From the NCBI GenBank assembly GCA_911728455.2, contig OU452222.1, positions 9,570,108-9,634,107 on the forward strand: a stretch of 64,000 nt of DNA. Direction: 5' to 3'. Positions 21,816 to 34,612 of the stretch are shown in pieces (within the stretch, counting starts at the first letter, position 1; each line of letters starts with the position of its first letter). The notes under the pieces are model-generated. The model made no database searches, was not told where the DNA came from, and saw nothing but the letters and a program-made list of their open reading frames with translations. The translations under genes and the position numbers were made by a program. This DNA is from Marthasterias glacialis. Lineage: Eukaryota > Echinodermata > Asteroidea > Forcipulatida > Asteriidae.

Positions 21816-23768
21816 GAGTAGGAAGGAACCCATGGCTACTACAAGATTTGAACAGGTAGGAAGTTCTGAGTGAGATGTAAGAAGCCCAGGATCACTGGGC
21901 CTTGTGAAATATTCCCTTTCATACATTTCATGGAAGCCATGCATTACCCTGGTCACAGTCTGCACATGGACCCTACCTACATCACAGTTCTAGAAGTGCC
22001 CCTTCAGAATGTATTCCCACAGATAGTTATGATTTTCAGACACGTACATAGGAAGTACACCATGGAGAAATTGCCTCGCCCCTTCAATATCAAAGTCCAG
22101 GGTCTGGACACTTTTCCTGACGCTGAGTTTCATGACTGTCACATTGAAGGTGCAACACAGGATTAGTAAAGGTTGACAAAGTACAGATTGAAGATGTTTA
22201 AACTGAAACTTTGTTATTCTTACAAGTAACTTGATTCAAGAGGCAACTGTCTAAAGAAGTAGGCCTTATATCTATCTAAGATAGATTCAAATGCAAGAAA
22301 CTTAATCCCCAACAACTCAGGTCAAATCAAAATAAGCAAATAAATGTGCACTAAATCCCTCGCGAAACAAAAAATATGTTTTGAGTGTTTTGTTGAGAAA
22401 CGCGACCGCCAAATTGGATTCAATTTTCTCAGGTTGATGGTATAATGTGTTTATTCAACAATTTGGGATGTTAAAGAATTCACACTTTGCAAAACCAAGG
22501 CTGTATCCTGTACCTTTAATGGAAGGCATTACCAGGGTAACAACCTGACTTCCGAACGATCACATTAGTATTCCTGGCATTGGCAAGCTGTCACAAGTAC
22601 CAATCGTCCTGGGTAATGTTTCTGCTTGGAGTACTTTTATCTTTGTGAAAGAATTGGATTGTTACACGTGTGCTGAATACCTAAAATACCAAAAACATAC
22701 AATGGTGTAAAATAAGATCATAAAAAAATACAAGGCTCAAATTTCAAGAATGCCTCAACTAGACTACAGGTCTTGGAGCTCAGAAATTTTACCGGGCCAT
22801 AAATGTTTTTACAAGGGCGAATCATTTCTTTCTATTTTTATTATTTCCTGAACTTTTGGAAGAAGGTCTGGACTTGAAAAGCTGAAGTATGTAGTATCTA
22901 AAAGGGTATGTGTTTGAAAATATACTAGGCGTCATGACCCGGTTGTGATACTACTGGCCCAGTGTTTGATTTACAAGACTCTAGCCAGTGGTCCAGTGGG
23001 TATGTTGAGTTTGAAATGTAACTGTTAACACAGTTCTAAAAGACTGAATACATGTACATGTAAATCTACATCCTTGTCAACCTTAATCATTGTTCATTCA
23101 AAGTAATTTAACAGCCAAGATGAATTAATCCAAGCTTATTGTGTTTGTAAGTCAATACGTCACATCTGCAGCATGCGTAAAGTATTTGCTTTTTTAACTG
23201 CAAAGCTTGCGTTCATTTGTGTAATTAAAAAAAAATCACTCATTTCATCATTCAAAGGCATGCTTTTTGATAATGAATAATAATTCTGAATTATTGGCAA
23301 AATAGTTGAAAAGGATGTTTTTTTTTAAAGTAAAAACTAACTCCATACATTTCCTATGGGCTTCTGGTAAGCATTGGAGCCACTATGTGAAATTGAAGTG
23401 GCTTACATCAAACTAATACAAAAAGGAAAATGAAGAGGCCCCCAGTCTGTAAAGGGAGGATCTCTTTTTATGACTATTTCTGCATACAGAAAAATGAAAA
23501 AGATGCTGGTATTATTTTTTTTAAAGGGTGTATTTTGTTGAAATTTCACAGCCTATAGCAAACAATATTAGTAATAATTTTTATAGAATTTTGCATATTT
23601 GATCTATATACATGTACATGTTATTTCAACCGTAATGTTATATTTTCAGCTTGATAGCTGTTTAAAAGTGATGGTACATGATTGCTTATGATGGGGAAAA
23701 AACTGTTAAATGATTTTTAATCTCAAAGCATACTTTCACAAACTTTATACCAGTACCAGTAGATCTCT
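21816..23768. other. Non-coding spacer
   Basis: A 98-codon frame at 21870-22166 (+) has no domain features. Its minus-strand partner at 21741-21965 lies partly in the SINE. I see no other defined element. Tandem TACATGTA motifs are near 23049 and 23607. Confidence 0.4.
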
Positions 23769-23880
23769 TGACATCACAAGCTCAAACAGCGCCCTCACTG
23801 AGGTCAAAGGAAGACCGACATGTATCATTGGCTGAGAATTGTGCGTGGTGCGTACACACTTGCGCGTTTCGATTGTTTGA
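23769..23880 (+). mobile_element. Dispersed repeat R, copy 2
   Basis: Ordered matches to 16699-16808 include GACATCACAAGCTCAAACAG, GCCCTCACTGAGGTCAAAG, CATTGGCTGAGAATTGTG and GATTGTTTGA. Same orientation as copy 1. Function and class unknown. Confidence 0.75.
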
Positions 23881-24567
23881 GCTCAGCAACAGCGACCTCA
23901 GCAAAGGTTCTATTATCCTGAGACTTAACACGCCAAGTGAGATACTACATGAATGATATACTCAGTTTCCTTATTCCAGTTGCCAATGCACAAAATCCCT
24001 GACTAAACATAAACTGCTGCTGCTGTGAAAAACGTGACCTTAATTTATGAACTGTTCACAGGTTGGTTAAATATGATGTCATGAAAACTAGAGGATAGGA
24101 TTGAGTAATCTCTTTCCAAAATCAATAATGTATCTAACTTTGGAATGACAAAGTCTCCTTTATCTGTAACTCCAACCATAGAGAAAGGACAGAATGTTTA
24201 TAAGTGAATCAAGTAAGTGTTCATTGTCCTTGTCTTGTAGGAGGTTGTTTGTAAACATTACCAATCATTGGTATGCCATCTGAATATGATAAGAAGCCAA
24301 ACCTTGTACAAGAGGAACAAAAAGGGTTTCAGACAGGGGTGCTGCAAGGGCGTTTTCTTTGGTAGAGAAGCCAGTTTGCGGACTTGCTGACAACCAGTTT
24401 TTGCAAATAAGAGTGCTTAAATGAAAAGTTGTTATTTTTACTAGACTAAATGACTGATTTTCAATAAGTATGGTTGCCCTTTGTCTTCTTGATTTAGTGC
24501 TTCATTTGCTGAATGAGGCTCAAAATGAAACTGAGAGAAACTATGGGTGGGGTTTGGGGGTTGGTAT

Positions 24568-24582
24568 CACCCCCCCCCCCCA
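24568..24582. repeat. Poly(C) run opposite a G-rich stretch
   Basis: GGGGTTTGGGGGTTGG is followed after a few bases by about twelve C, so the two can pair. It is unplaced in any element. Confidence 0.6.
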
Positions 24583-24780
24583 ATCTCCTTAGTTGTACAC
24601 CCCTGATTTCAGATTGTACACCATAGAGCAGGACAGAGTTAATGATTTGATCAGTGTCAAGTCAATGTTTTCTGTTTGTCAAACTTTCATCAAAACAGTT
24701 TGTAGCTAATACTACTTTACTTGGATGATTGCATATGATCCTTCCTCACTCTAACAAAATCCAACACCACCATGTTAACT

Positions 24781-25241
24781 CTGTTCCGTACCAACTTAAG
24801 AATTGTCCCAACTCTTGTTGGGACAGGTTCCAACTTGAGTGTTACACTTGGGACGGCCCAGCCACAGCTTGAATCCAGAGATCTTTGACTGTGTGCAGAG
24901 GGGAATGAGACCAGTGGAACATTGGGTAGTCCATGGGTGGTCGCAACACTACGGCAGATGGCACGGGGTGCGTGATTGAGCATGGACATGGAATAATGGA
25001 TTCATATCAATTTTTTCAAGGTTTTTCCATGATAATTACCGAATCACATGAGAGCTCAGTTCTAAGTCAAGAGAAACTTGAGAGGATCGAAAATTACTCA
25101 AGAGGCCCACTGACCGATTACACATCACTTCAGTTTCACTATCAGGCAATCCCAGCTATAGTTGGGTCGTTCCAACTGTAACACTCAAGTTGGGACTGGT
25201 CCCAACTATAGTTGGAATGATTCTAAAGTTGAGACGGAACA
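24781..25241. mobile_element. Foldback element with nested CCAACT/AGTTGG arms
   Basis: Left arm 24783-24856 (GTTCCGTACCAACTTAAG, then TTGTCCCAACTCTTGTTG, then CCAACTTGAGTGTTACACTT) is matched inverted by right arm about 25165-25240 (TAACACTCAAGTTGGGACTG, then CCCAACTATAGTTGGAATGA, then AAAGTTGAGACGGAAC). Each arm itself contains an inner inverted repeat of CCAACT and AGTTGG. The 300 bp between the arms is unrelated AT-rich sequence. No ORF with known domains. Confidence 0.8.
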
Positions 25242-26043
25242 TCCAAAACTGGTAGACTTTACATAGTGGTACATGTATGCCTGATCCCATGTAAAGCATT
25301 TAATCAGCATACTAGTGCAGACCACAGTCCAACAGAATTAAACAAAAATATGCTGTTGGGTTTTGAAGGGTGTGGGTGGTTAGGATGAAATGCATGGAAT
25401 GGCATACCGGCTTTTTGATCCTTTAGGTATATTTTCCCTGAATGGTTTGTTTTTTTGCCGTTTGGAGGCCTCTTCCATCATGTGTCTGTTTCATAAGTTG
25501 GATCCTCCAGTGACCTCAACAAAAGAAGATCCATGTGTTCCTTACCATGCTCCCTCACATTTTCAGAGTAGATACTCCCCCTTCCCAACCTTTCACACTC
25601 CCTAAATAAACAGCTATACTGGCTCCAAGTTTATTAAAGTGTTAAGTACACATGTCTGGCTTAGACATGCTTGGCCACTCTAAAAAAAAGTTAATTAAAA
25701 CCAGTATCAGTTTCCACAGACCAACAATTTTACAGTTGGGTCAGGGAGAAGCCTGCATACATACATCATGGAGCTATGTAGGTGAACCAAAGTACAGACT
25801 GGGATATTCAATTAACTGCATCATATAAAACTTTTTGAGTTGGCAATCACAACTCGAAAAAAAAAAGTCATGGAATTCTGTTGACTTGCCACTTGCCTAG
25901 CTTTTGACCCGGCTGACCTTTCAAGGTCAGGGGTTTACATTCCATTTTTGTAATTCAGGCCCTAAGGTGTCAAACTTGGCTGTGTACTTACACTGAACAC
26001 TTACTATTATCCACTCTGTTAATGATATTGTGAATCAGAAGTA

Positions 26044-26084
26044 CCCCCCCAATAAAAAAAAAACAAACAAACAAAACAAAAACG
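26044..26084 (+). repeat. C-tract/A-tract composite simple repeat, copy 2
   Basis: Seven C, then AATAAAAAAAAAA, then CAAA-type units (about 26063-26084). It has the same order as the tract at 2505-2544. Confidence 0.7.
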
Positions 26085-28681
26085 AAATTGGAATAATCCG
26101 TACTTGACCCTTTGGAACTCTTTGTGGTAATGGAGATCCAGTAGTCATTTTGAGAAATATAACAGACACTGGAGTTATTCTTACATTTGTGGTCGAGTCA
26201 GGAATGCGTCCATTACACCTTCTCTATTGAGGTGTGGACTTTTTAAGATACAGTGGTGTGGGATAAACACTTCCGGAATGACAGTCATGTGAGAAAGTCA
26301 CCAGGAATGTCTGAGCCAGGATTCATTGTTATGATCAGTTAATAATCTTCTCCAACATTCCTTTGTGTTCACTCCTCAAAATATTTACACACACGTTTGC
26401 CGGTTATTAAAAAAGGGCTGCGCTACAAGTTCAAAGCATTCCAAAGATGCCTTTACAGGAGGTAAAAGTTAGTAAACATGGGCTTGGCTTACTGATTTAT
26501 TATCCCCCATTCCTTAGTAACTCTCAGACAAGTATTTGCACTCAAATACTATGGAATATTGAGGTAAATACCTTCGCAAAAACCCCCATAAAAATTCTTG
26601 TTGGTGATTATTACCGCACTAAAAAGTGTTCATGTTTCAAGTTCAAAGTTATGTGTAAAAATATCAAAGCATTTAAAAAGTTCCAGTGCAGATAATGTAC
26701 AGCGCCTTACAGAGGTATCATACCTGTAACAGTCAGATTGGACCTGCCCACTCTTGCATAGGCCTTATCAAAATATTTGTGTATGGCAACATATGTACAT
26801 GTATGTCTTTGTGAACTCTTCTCATGGTTGTGAAAAAGTAGGTTACTGTTCAGTACAGTTCATTCCCAAGATGGCGATGCAGCAGGACAAACCATGAGTT
26901 TCTCTCCTTGATTTCATCTTTGCAGTCCTTGAACTTTGTTTTTGGCAAGGAAAACTGATGTTCCTTATTAAGACAACTTACAGGATTGGTAACTATAGAA
27001 AAGAAACTGACAAGTTTCGGTCTGAAAGTTTGCTGATTGTAAAGTTCACACCAGTACTAGTCCTCCAGAGAAACATTTCCATTTTAAATACTGTCAAAAT
27101 CGACCAGAAAATAGCACCTGGAGACCCTCAAAATCACTGTATGAACGTGCACAACATCTCTGACAAAACATAAAACCAATTTTTGTTGTTTTCATCAAAA
27201 CATGACCTCTAAATTTGATGAAATCTTCACAGATTGTTTGTATGGGGTGTTTGTTGAAAATTACAAGATTGGAAAAATTTCCCCTTAAAAAAAACCCAAT
27301 AGTTAACTTTGCCTTTATGGAGATAAGCACATCTTTAGAATTTTTTAAAAATTGGGGCAATTTTATGGTAACTCACATAACATCATTCATGGGTATCAAT
27401 TTGTAATTTATAGTAATATTGTAGCAGAATTGAGCAGATTTCTGATACCTGTGGTCAACTTAACGCAATTAACCATTGAATTGCTTTTTAGGGAAAGAGC
27501 AAGTCAGGCAAGGCTTCTTACAGTTTATTGTCTACAGTTTGCCTCTGTGAAGTTCAAGGCCATTATGTTTGCTTAGAAAAGGTGGCTGTGGCTTGACATG
27601 TACAATATCAACACCCAATGAGATGAACATGTTTGGATGCATTTGAGGGTCACTTGGAATGTGTAGATGGGCATCAATAGGCAAGTTGATGTTCATGTAC
27701 GGTGCTTCAGCCTTATAAACAAGAATGTGATGTGGTTTTATGGCAGTAAACAGCTTCAATTTAATGTGATATGCATGAGGTAGAAAACTATAATACCACA
27801 TTTAGGAGCCTCTACTGTAGGGCTACATTTGATTGGTTATCCCAGTATCTTGTCAGCAAGTCTTTTTTCTATACATGAAAGCAAATAATTGTCCATTGGA
27901 TGGAATGTGGGATGATAACCATTTTCTTCTGTACAATGCAGGCTATCTAAAATCTTGGTGAAATATTGTAACATGTACTGTACACATTTATAACTCCTTG
28001 GTTTGTGTACTTTGCAGCCAGACTAATATATGTAAACAAATTCTAAAGCATACATAAATGTATGTCTGAAAAATGAACGCCCCTGGGCTGATCCCTTAAA
28101 AATATTTGTTACGTACATGCCTGTACACAACTTGCATTTTATCACCTTAACAACAAATCCATTCCAAGGATTTGCAAGGCAATGTTTATCTTTAATTAGT
28201 GGTGTTTTCCAGCGTTTGGCCTCAATACCAATTAGCCAAGGAAATCTACGTCATTGCTTTTTCAGATCAATAAAATCTGGCGCCCCCAAATCGAGAGGCT
28301 AGCCTTTCTCTCCGGGTTGCCACGGCTACGTGGTCTTGTTGCTGATGAGAAGAGGGTATTGTTGCATGAAGTTCTTTTTCAATGTTGGCGACACAAAGTC
28401 AAACCGCAAGTAGAAGTCAATGATTGTCATGAATGAATTATGAGTATAATTTCTGAAGCAATATTGAGTATTTGGGGGAAAATAACCTAAAGTTATCCAT
28501 AACTCATACCATCTAAACATCTTGTATTAAAGAATGCAGAAAAGTAACAAGTGATAGTTGACTTAAAAAATTGTTTGTTGTGTAGTGTTGCAATGTTCAT
28601 TTGTCAGTTAAAAATAGCAGTCACTCTCTTGTAGTAAACGTGACCTCCTCTCGACCAATCAGAATGGATAAACTGTCCCAG
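26085..28681. other. Non-coding spacer
   Basis: No exon or dispersed element recognised. Between 28230 and 28340 there is a moderately GC-rich patch (CTGGCGCCCCCAAATCGAG) whose nature I cannot tell. The remainder is AT-rich with short chance ORFs. Confidence 0.4.
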
Positions 28682-28846
28682 GCAGTGGGGTAGCGGGGGG
28701 GGGGGGGGGGGGGTATGTACCCCCCCACAAACTTCCAGTGCCCTCTCAGGTGCCCCCCACAAAAAAATGTAGATACATGTAATTCATTTAAAAATATGGC
28801 TCTTGTGCCACCACCCCCAGGAAAAAAATCCTGGCTACGCTGCAGG
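28682..28846 (+). mobile_element. MITE with CAGTGGGGTAGC end, copy 2
   Basis: Left end GGCAGTGGGGTAGCGGGG and right end CCTGGCTACGCTGCAG are inverted copies. The interior has a run of about eighteen G, then CCCCCCACAAACTTCCAGTG, TCTCAGGTGCCCCCCAC and AGATACATGTAATTCATT, shared with 14632-14780. About 165 bp, no coding capacity. Confidence 0.75.
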
Positions 28847-29683
28847 TCCCAGGTATTTATGAACTACCGCATTAAAAGTTGGCATTGTTTTATCAAAGAT
28901 GAATCGTTCTCGCTTTGAAATAGATTTCATGGCAGCTGGAGCAAAATGAGATTCATATTTTGGACATTGTTTCTTAAGAAACAGGGAGGAATTTCTTTTC
29001 TCTTTGATTACCGAATCTGGTTTGAATCTAAAGACTCAAAGGAAAGTAACTTACACCAAAGGGCCATTGGAGGAGCCACAATAGAACAACTATTTTCATC
29101 CAAATGGGTCTGACAATATTTTTCTGCCTCGAACTATATATGCAAGCACATAAACTGCTTTGCACAAATTGGATAACATCTACAGAGCTCATGCTTTGCC
29201 TGGAGACAAACTGTATACATCATGGTCTCGATCGACCAATGTGACAGGCTGTGAGTGATGAAGACGATGATCATCATCATACATAGTGCATGTAGATTGC
29301 AGTACTTATGCTCATTCTCGTATTAAGGTATAGTGGTACTTGGTATCTGCTTAACCTAGCATAGAGTGGTCAAAAGTTAATGAGGAACGTTACTTATACT
29401 GTCTTTAATTAGCTGCTATTTTGGCCATGATATTTGGTAAAGTTACACATAAGCATATGGGCCCACAATAGACAAACTATTAGGGCTGGTGGTAAACTCT
29501 TGGAGCAGTCACTCATAGTCACTCTGTACTTGCGCACATGAAAATGAACATCGAGTAAGGTTAGATGTGCAGAAGTTTTCTCAAAGGAGTCAAACTTCAT
29601 ACTTTCCCTCTCAATCTCGATTATGAAAGTTTATTGAACTACACTAAGGGGTCTGCATAGTTGAATGTCCCCGTCCCACCTCT
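28847..29683. other. Non-coding spacer
   Basis: Nothing recognised except GATGATCATCATC, a short palindromic GAT repeat near 29266. Confidence 0.35.
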
Positions 29684-29731
29684 CCCCCCCCCCCCTTTAA
29701 AAAAAAAACGCCAAAAAACAAAAACAAAAAC
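29684..29731 (+). repeat. C-tract/A-tract composite simple repeat, copy 3
   Basis: Twelve C, TTT, about ten A, then CAAAAA units ending in CAG. Same architecture as at 2505. Confidence 0.7.
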
Positions 29732-32439
29732 AGAAGATGCTCTGGCGGGTGAAGTCATGTCCACAAGGTCTATGCAATCATCTTTGTGTACATGGCCCTG
29801 TGCTGAGCAGTGATATTCCTTGGAGGGTATGCTCAATTCGTAGACAAACCTCTTTTTGGCAGATCTGAAATTTGAGATGTTTATGTAAACTGTATGGTTT
29901 TTTTTCCAGGTTACCCTGGTTTGTGTGAATAGATTACACAAGTTTTCATATATTAAATTTCTGTATCCGGGCAACGGGGTTCAAGCTTCTGGATAAATGG
30001 CACTAGATACTGAGAAATGTGGTTAATTTCAGGTGAAAATTTCTGGAAGTGCTTGCTGAACACGGATGATGCTCTAATAATTGAGCTGCACACTGTAACA
30101 GCACACATTCAGTAAAATGTTACCCCTGGCGGTGTCAAAGCCTGGCCAAATCCGATATTCTGTTCCACATATGTAAAAGTGATACCTTTTTGCAATAATC
30201 TTTGCCCATGTGAACATATACAGGTGTAAGTGAAATTTGGAATGAGCAGTTTCATATTATTATACTTTTGAGTCATTAAAAATGGTGACACTTTCATCTA
30301 TGCTTTCATGGTGCTACAAATTTCAGCCAAATGAAGAGAGACAAAAACTGTTGGATGGATGCTAGTGAGATTTTAATGAACACTTTAAATTTTGTTGTGG
30401 CTTTTGAGGCTTAAAAACTGGAGTTACATGTACAGCTTACAAGCAGCAATGTAAACAACAAAAAGGAACTGCTGGGTTGTGAATTTATCCATCAAACTTC
30501 TTTTGTAAATTTCAATCAAATAAAGTAATGAATATGATCGGGTTGAACTGCAAGTCTCTACCCGTCACGGTCAGGTTAATGTTTTTATCAAGGTGACGGA
30601 AGCACCCCATCATAGTGTGATTTGAAACCGACTTATTTTATTTATCTGTCCGGTTAATTGTTCACGGAAGGGCGATGCCGCTTTTTTTCTTTGGGTGCTT
30701 TTAATTTGAAAACCCTCACATGCGATGATATTCACATCTGGCAATGCAATTAGAAGCAGCCGTGCGTAGCCTAATACAAGGAAGTTGTTGTAACAGGCAG
30801 TGTGTTCAACGGTTGATATTCTATTCACAGTGGTTACTTACCCAGAAATGTTAAAAGGCAAACCGATTGGGCCTTTATTTGTAGTACATTGTACCACGAT
30901 TGTACCAATGTTATTGTAGCCTATATTGGGTATCATACAAGGTCCGTACTGTCCCATCAATAATGCAGGATAATAGCGTCTACAACTTTATGGGTTGGTT
31001 GGAGCATAGTCGGAGAAATGTTGGAAATCAAATTAACATGATTTTGAATGGGTTGTTGACAATAGCGTGGATGTTTATGTTAACTCACATGGTGATCTCC
31101 TGTTTTGAAAGCAGAATGTACCTGTATGGTGTAATTCACATTGTTTACATACCGTGAGTTTATGATATTCAAGGGAATTAAAATATGAACAACATTGCAA
31201 AGCTTGCATGTGCACGTACTTGATAATAATAGTAGTCTGTCTTGTTTGCGAGTTTGGCTTCGTGCAGTTCTTACAAACATTACACAGTTTTCTGTAAAAA
31301 ATAAAGGGCTTTTTAATAAAGACAAACACGGGTGATTATCCAAGAAAATAAAGTATTGAATTGGGAAGCTTGCAGTGTACATGTATTTGGCATTAATCAC
31401 CTGCTTGATGAGAAACAACAATATGGTACTAATTGAAACCAATCATCATGAGAAATACTTCCACGTGAGATCATGAAGCTATGAAAACATGTTCTCTTCA
31501 AGGATGTTGCATTTGAGCTCACTGTTTTGAAGTTTATTTATTCTCTTGTCTAACGACTGTAACAGGTCTTGCTTTATTTTTGTAACCCAAACAAACGGAC
31601 TTGCTACTTTGTTTGTATAGCTCCATGATTTTTGTTAGGGCAAGGCAATTTGTCCTTAGCAAAGAAAGGGCACCTCTTTGACTTGAGGGAAATACAAATT
31701 TGTACTGGATTATTTCAAAGGGCACCAAGGCAATGACCAGGGACATTAAGGTGATTGCCTCCATTGACTGTAGAGGTATCAGGCTTGCTGTGTTGCTTTT
31801 TGTGAAGTTCCAAGAAAAATTCACATTTTGCTCCTAGATGTAGCTTGGGCCTTTTTACCAGACTGCTGTATATACTAGGCATGCATTCAAACTTACAGAC
31901 CATCAGTGGTATGCTCTTCCAAAAACCAATGTTGTTCAATCCCTTATAAATCAACTTCATCTTTCATCAGACAGAACCGTTGTGACCATATTTGATAAAA
32001 AGTTAGCACTTGCAAGTTTTATTTCCTGAAAACTGGATTATTTAATACACTCCTCTAAAACCCAACACTGGAGCATCCCTATCCCCTGTAAACCAAACTA
32101 TTATATATTAATGGTCTGTCCAATCATAAAGCTGTTGCTCTATGATCAAATCATGGAGGATGTAAATTGAGGCATCAAAAGTATGTGCAGTCTGTTCTAT
32201 CTTAGCACTATGCTTCTTTACATCCTTATGTACAACATGCAGTGAAAACCCCCTTTTTTTTACATGTCTTTTAACCTGAGCCCCCTTGCCCCTGCGGGCC
32301 TAACAATCCAGCATGTGCACCATTGGGATCTATTAAAGGTTAGTAACTATGCCCCCTGGTCATGCTGAAACTGAGTCCCTGAAAGATGTAAGTCCTTGAA
32401 GATCACCCCTCTCTTGATTGACGTCTCCGTTTTCCCAGG
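29732..32439. other. Non-coding spacer
   Basis: No exon or repeat family identified. The stretch 30610-30800 has scattered CpG and looks unique, so it could be a conserved element, but nothing in the sequence proves it. Confidence 0.35.
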
Positions 32440-32625
32440 TTGCTCTGACCTTTTATGGCATTCTCCATTTCTGCGATTTAAAGTCGCCAATCAGAATGAC
32501 GGTAATTGTTGGGTCAGCTCGAGTTTTCATTTAAGTATTCTTTTTGAGAATTTAAACGATTGGTGCGCAAAGAAGAGATTTGAGCGCCCAATGAATAAGA
32601 GGGGGAAATGACGGTAATTGTAATG
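32440..32625. promoter_or_regulatory. Candidate regulatory islet with duplicated 15-mer
   Basis: AATGACGGTAATTGT occurs exactly at 32495-32509 and again at 32607-32621. Between and beside the copies are CCAAT-type sites: CCAATCA near 32488, ATTGG near 32559 on the other strand, and CCAATGA near 32588. There is no coding potential. This arrangement could be a small enhancer or promoter, but there is no start-site evidence. Confidence 0.25.
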
Positions 32626-34453
32626 GTTTGTTTTGATCATAGGAAAAGGGGTTTGAGTGTGATTTGGGTATAGTTACATGGATAATGCATCTAACAGAAT
32701 GCTGAAAAAGAATCGAATCAGAACTACATATGTATGCTAAATTACATTTATGCATATTAGGGCGAATGGAATACATGTAGATATTGCAAAGCATACGTGA
32801 TTCGTGTACTAAAACGCAAAATTGGATTGTCTAAATTGGTCCTCTGGCAATACAGCGGCCATATGCCAGGTTTAATGACAACAAATGGCCATATGGAACC
32901 ATTCTGAAGTAAATGCAATTAGCGTGTGTTTCAGACAAGTTGCATTTTTCTCTTTGTGTCATAAAAAAAATGTACGTTCCTGACTGCCCAGAATGACTAT
33001 AACCCGTAGTTTAATAAATTATGAAAAGCTTTATTAATAACAATCTTGAAGATAATTCTACTGCCTGTGTTACTCAATTCAGCTATTGTCAACCAGCGCT
33101 GCAGTGGATCGCTGTTGCTGGGGGAAAAGTATTGTTCTAACCCCCATTGTCTGCTCCATGGTGAAATTTGACATGGAGATCAAATATTGAAATGATTCTC
33201 AGAGGTATAATAAAAAGAGTGCAGTGCTCTTGGTGCAGATTATAATATTTCATGAACAGAGCCTTGTCGTTAGAGCTAACAATGTTAAATATAGCCTTGG
33301 GAGCTTGACTGCCAGCAACAATCAGCGTTGATAAACCCTCAATCAGTCGCAAGTTCTTTCAATCAGTCACAACTTTGCACATTTTTTTTCCCCTTTGCCT
33401 TTTTACAGATGGTACTGGCTTCGTTTTCTTGTCACAATTTGTGTGTTTAATTAGTTTTCCACTTGAGTCTTGAGGACAGATTAATTAATATCTGGCTGGG
33501 AATTCCTGGCCTTGGGATAAGTCACTTTGGACTTTAAAGAGCAGTCGACAATTGAATTGATGCAAACATTTCTTGGAGCATTTCATGTTGAAGGGACTTG
33601 AGAGAAAGCAAAATTTCTCCCTTTAAGGCATGAGAGTATTGCTTCCGATGGGACATATTAATCCATTAGGAGTGAAGACCAGAATGTGTGATGAGTGAAA
33701 AGTATTGGCTCACTGCGTGCAGACAGCAATCTTGATTAAGAAATCAAAAATAAAAAACAAGAAACATGTACATCTGAAATTGACTAACATTGTGGTAGTT
33801 TGTCAAAGCAGTTAATTAGATATTTTGGGGGGAAAAGAACAAAAAATGTGTACAACTAATGATTTTAACAACTGGTTTGAAAAAGTCCAAGCTTTTCAAA
33901 TTAACTTGAATTTAACAACAATCCCATTGAAAAAACTTGATCAGATGCTAAGTGTTGAAGTGTTCTATGCACATTGATATTGTATATGAGTGAGCATACA
34001 AAGTTCATTTACATACAATGAACGAAACCTTCAGTTGTTCAGGCTTGAACCCAAGACAAAATCTGGGTTGTAATTCAAAGAACTGCCAAACAAACAGAAC
34101 ATTTTTGCCCAAAAGAAATGGGTGTAACAAGAAAAAAATACCCCCTTTGACCTGTATTTGTTATTAATAATCTGTGCAAATAAATTTCAGTTGTAGCTGA
34201 GAAGCTCCATGAAATCAGCTCTAAAAGTCAGTTTTGCTAGTCACAGAAAACTTAGTGTAGTAACAAAGATACCTATCTATTTTTCACAGGAGTTTCCTTA
34301 ATAGATGTGCAAATGAATTTCAATTGTATCTGAAAAACTTCACTATAAGCACAAAACTTCTGCTTGGAAAAAACAGGTTACTGGCAAAAAAATGTGTTTG
34401 ATAGATAAGCAACTGGTTCCCTGCTGATCTTTGATTTGGAAATGGAAATAAAG
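32626..34453. other. Non-coding spacer
   Basis: Unremarkable AT-rich sequence. AAATTT-type low complexity is present. No exon, RNA or repeat recognised. Confidence 0.4.
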
Positions 34454-34612
34454 TAATGGGAGATTTTTGGACAGTCCTTTTTCACAGTTCTCACTAGTAG
34501 TTATGCAATCTCAGAACTGTGTGCGCAATACTGAGCGTGTGCGTGCATGCTCAAAACTGTCAAAAAGGATCGTTGTGTCTGGTGCCGCCAGCGTCTCTAA
34601 AGTCTCCCATTA
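34454..34612. mobile_element. Palindromic MITE, TAATGGGAGACTTT family, copy 1
   Basis: Left end TAATGGGAGATTTTTGGACA and right end AAGTCTCCCATTA are inverted copies. The arms also pair further in (GTCCTTTTTCACAGTT with AACTGTCAAAAAGGAT). The centre contains GTGCGCAATACTGAGCGTGT and GCGTGCATGCTC, comparable to GAGCATGCGCACA in the copy at 52977. The GCCGCCAGCG near the right end corresponds to CTGCTGCCACC in the other copies. Confidence 0.8.

Noticed and set aside
21870-22166. 98-codon plus-strand open frame next to a SINE
   Set aside because: No family resemblance; the adjacent repeat and lack of splice context argue against a gene.
29252-29282. GATGATCATCATC as a regulatory palindrome
   Set aside because: Short GAT microsatellite-like sequence without partners; likely chance.
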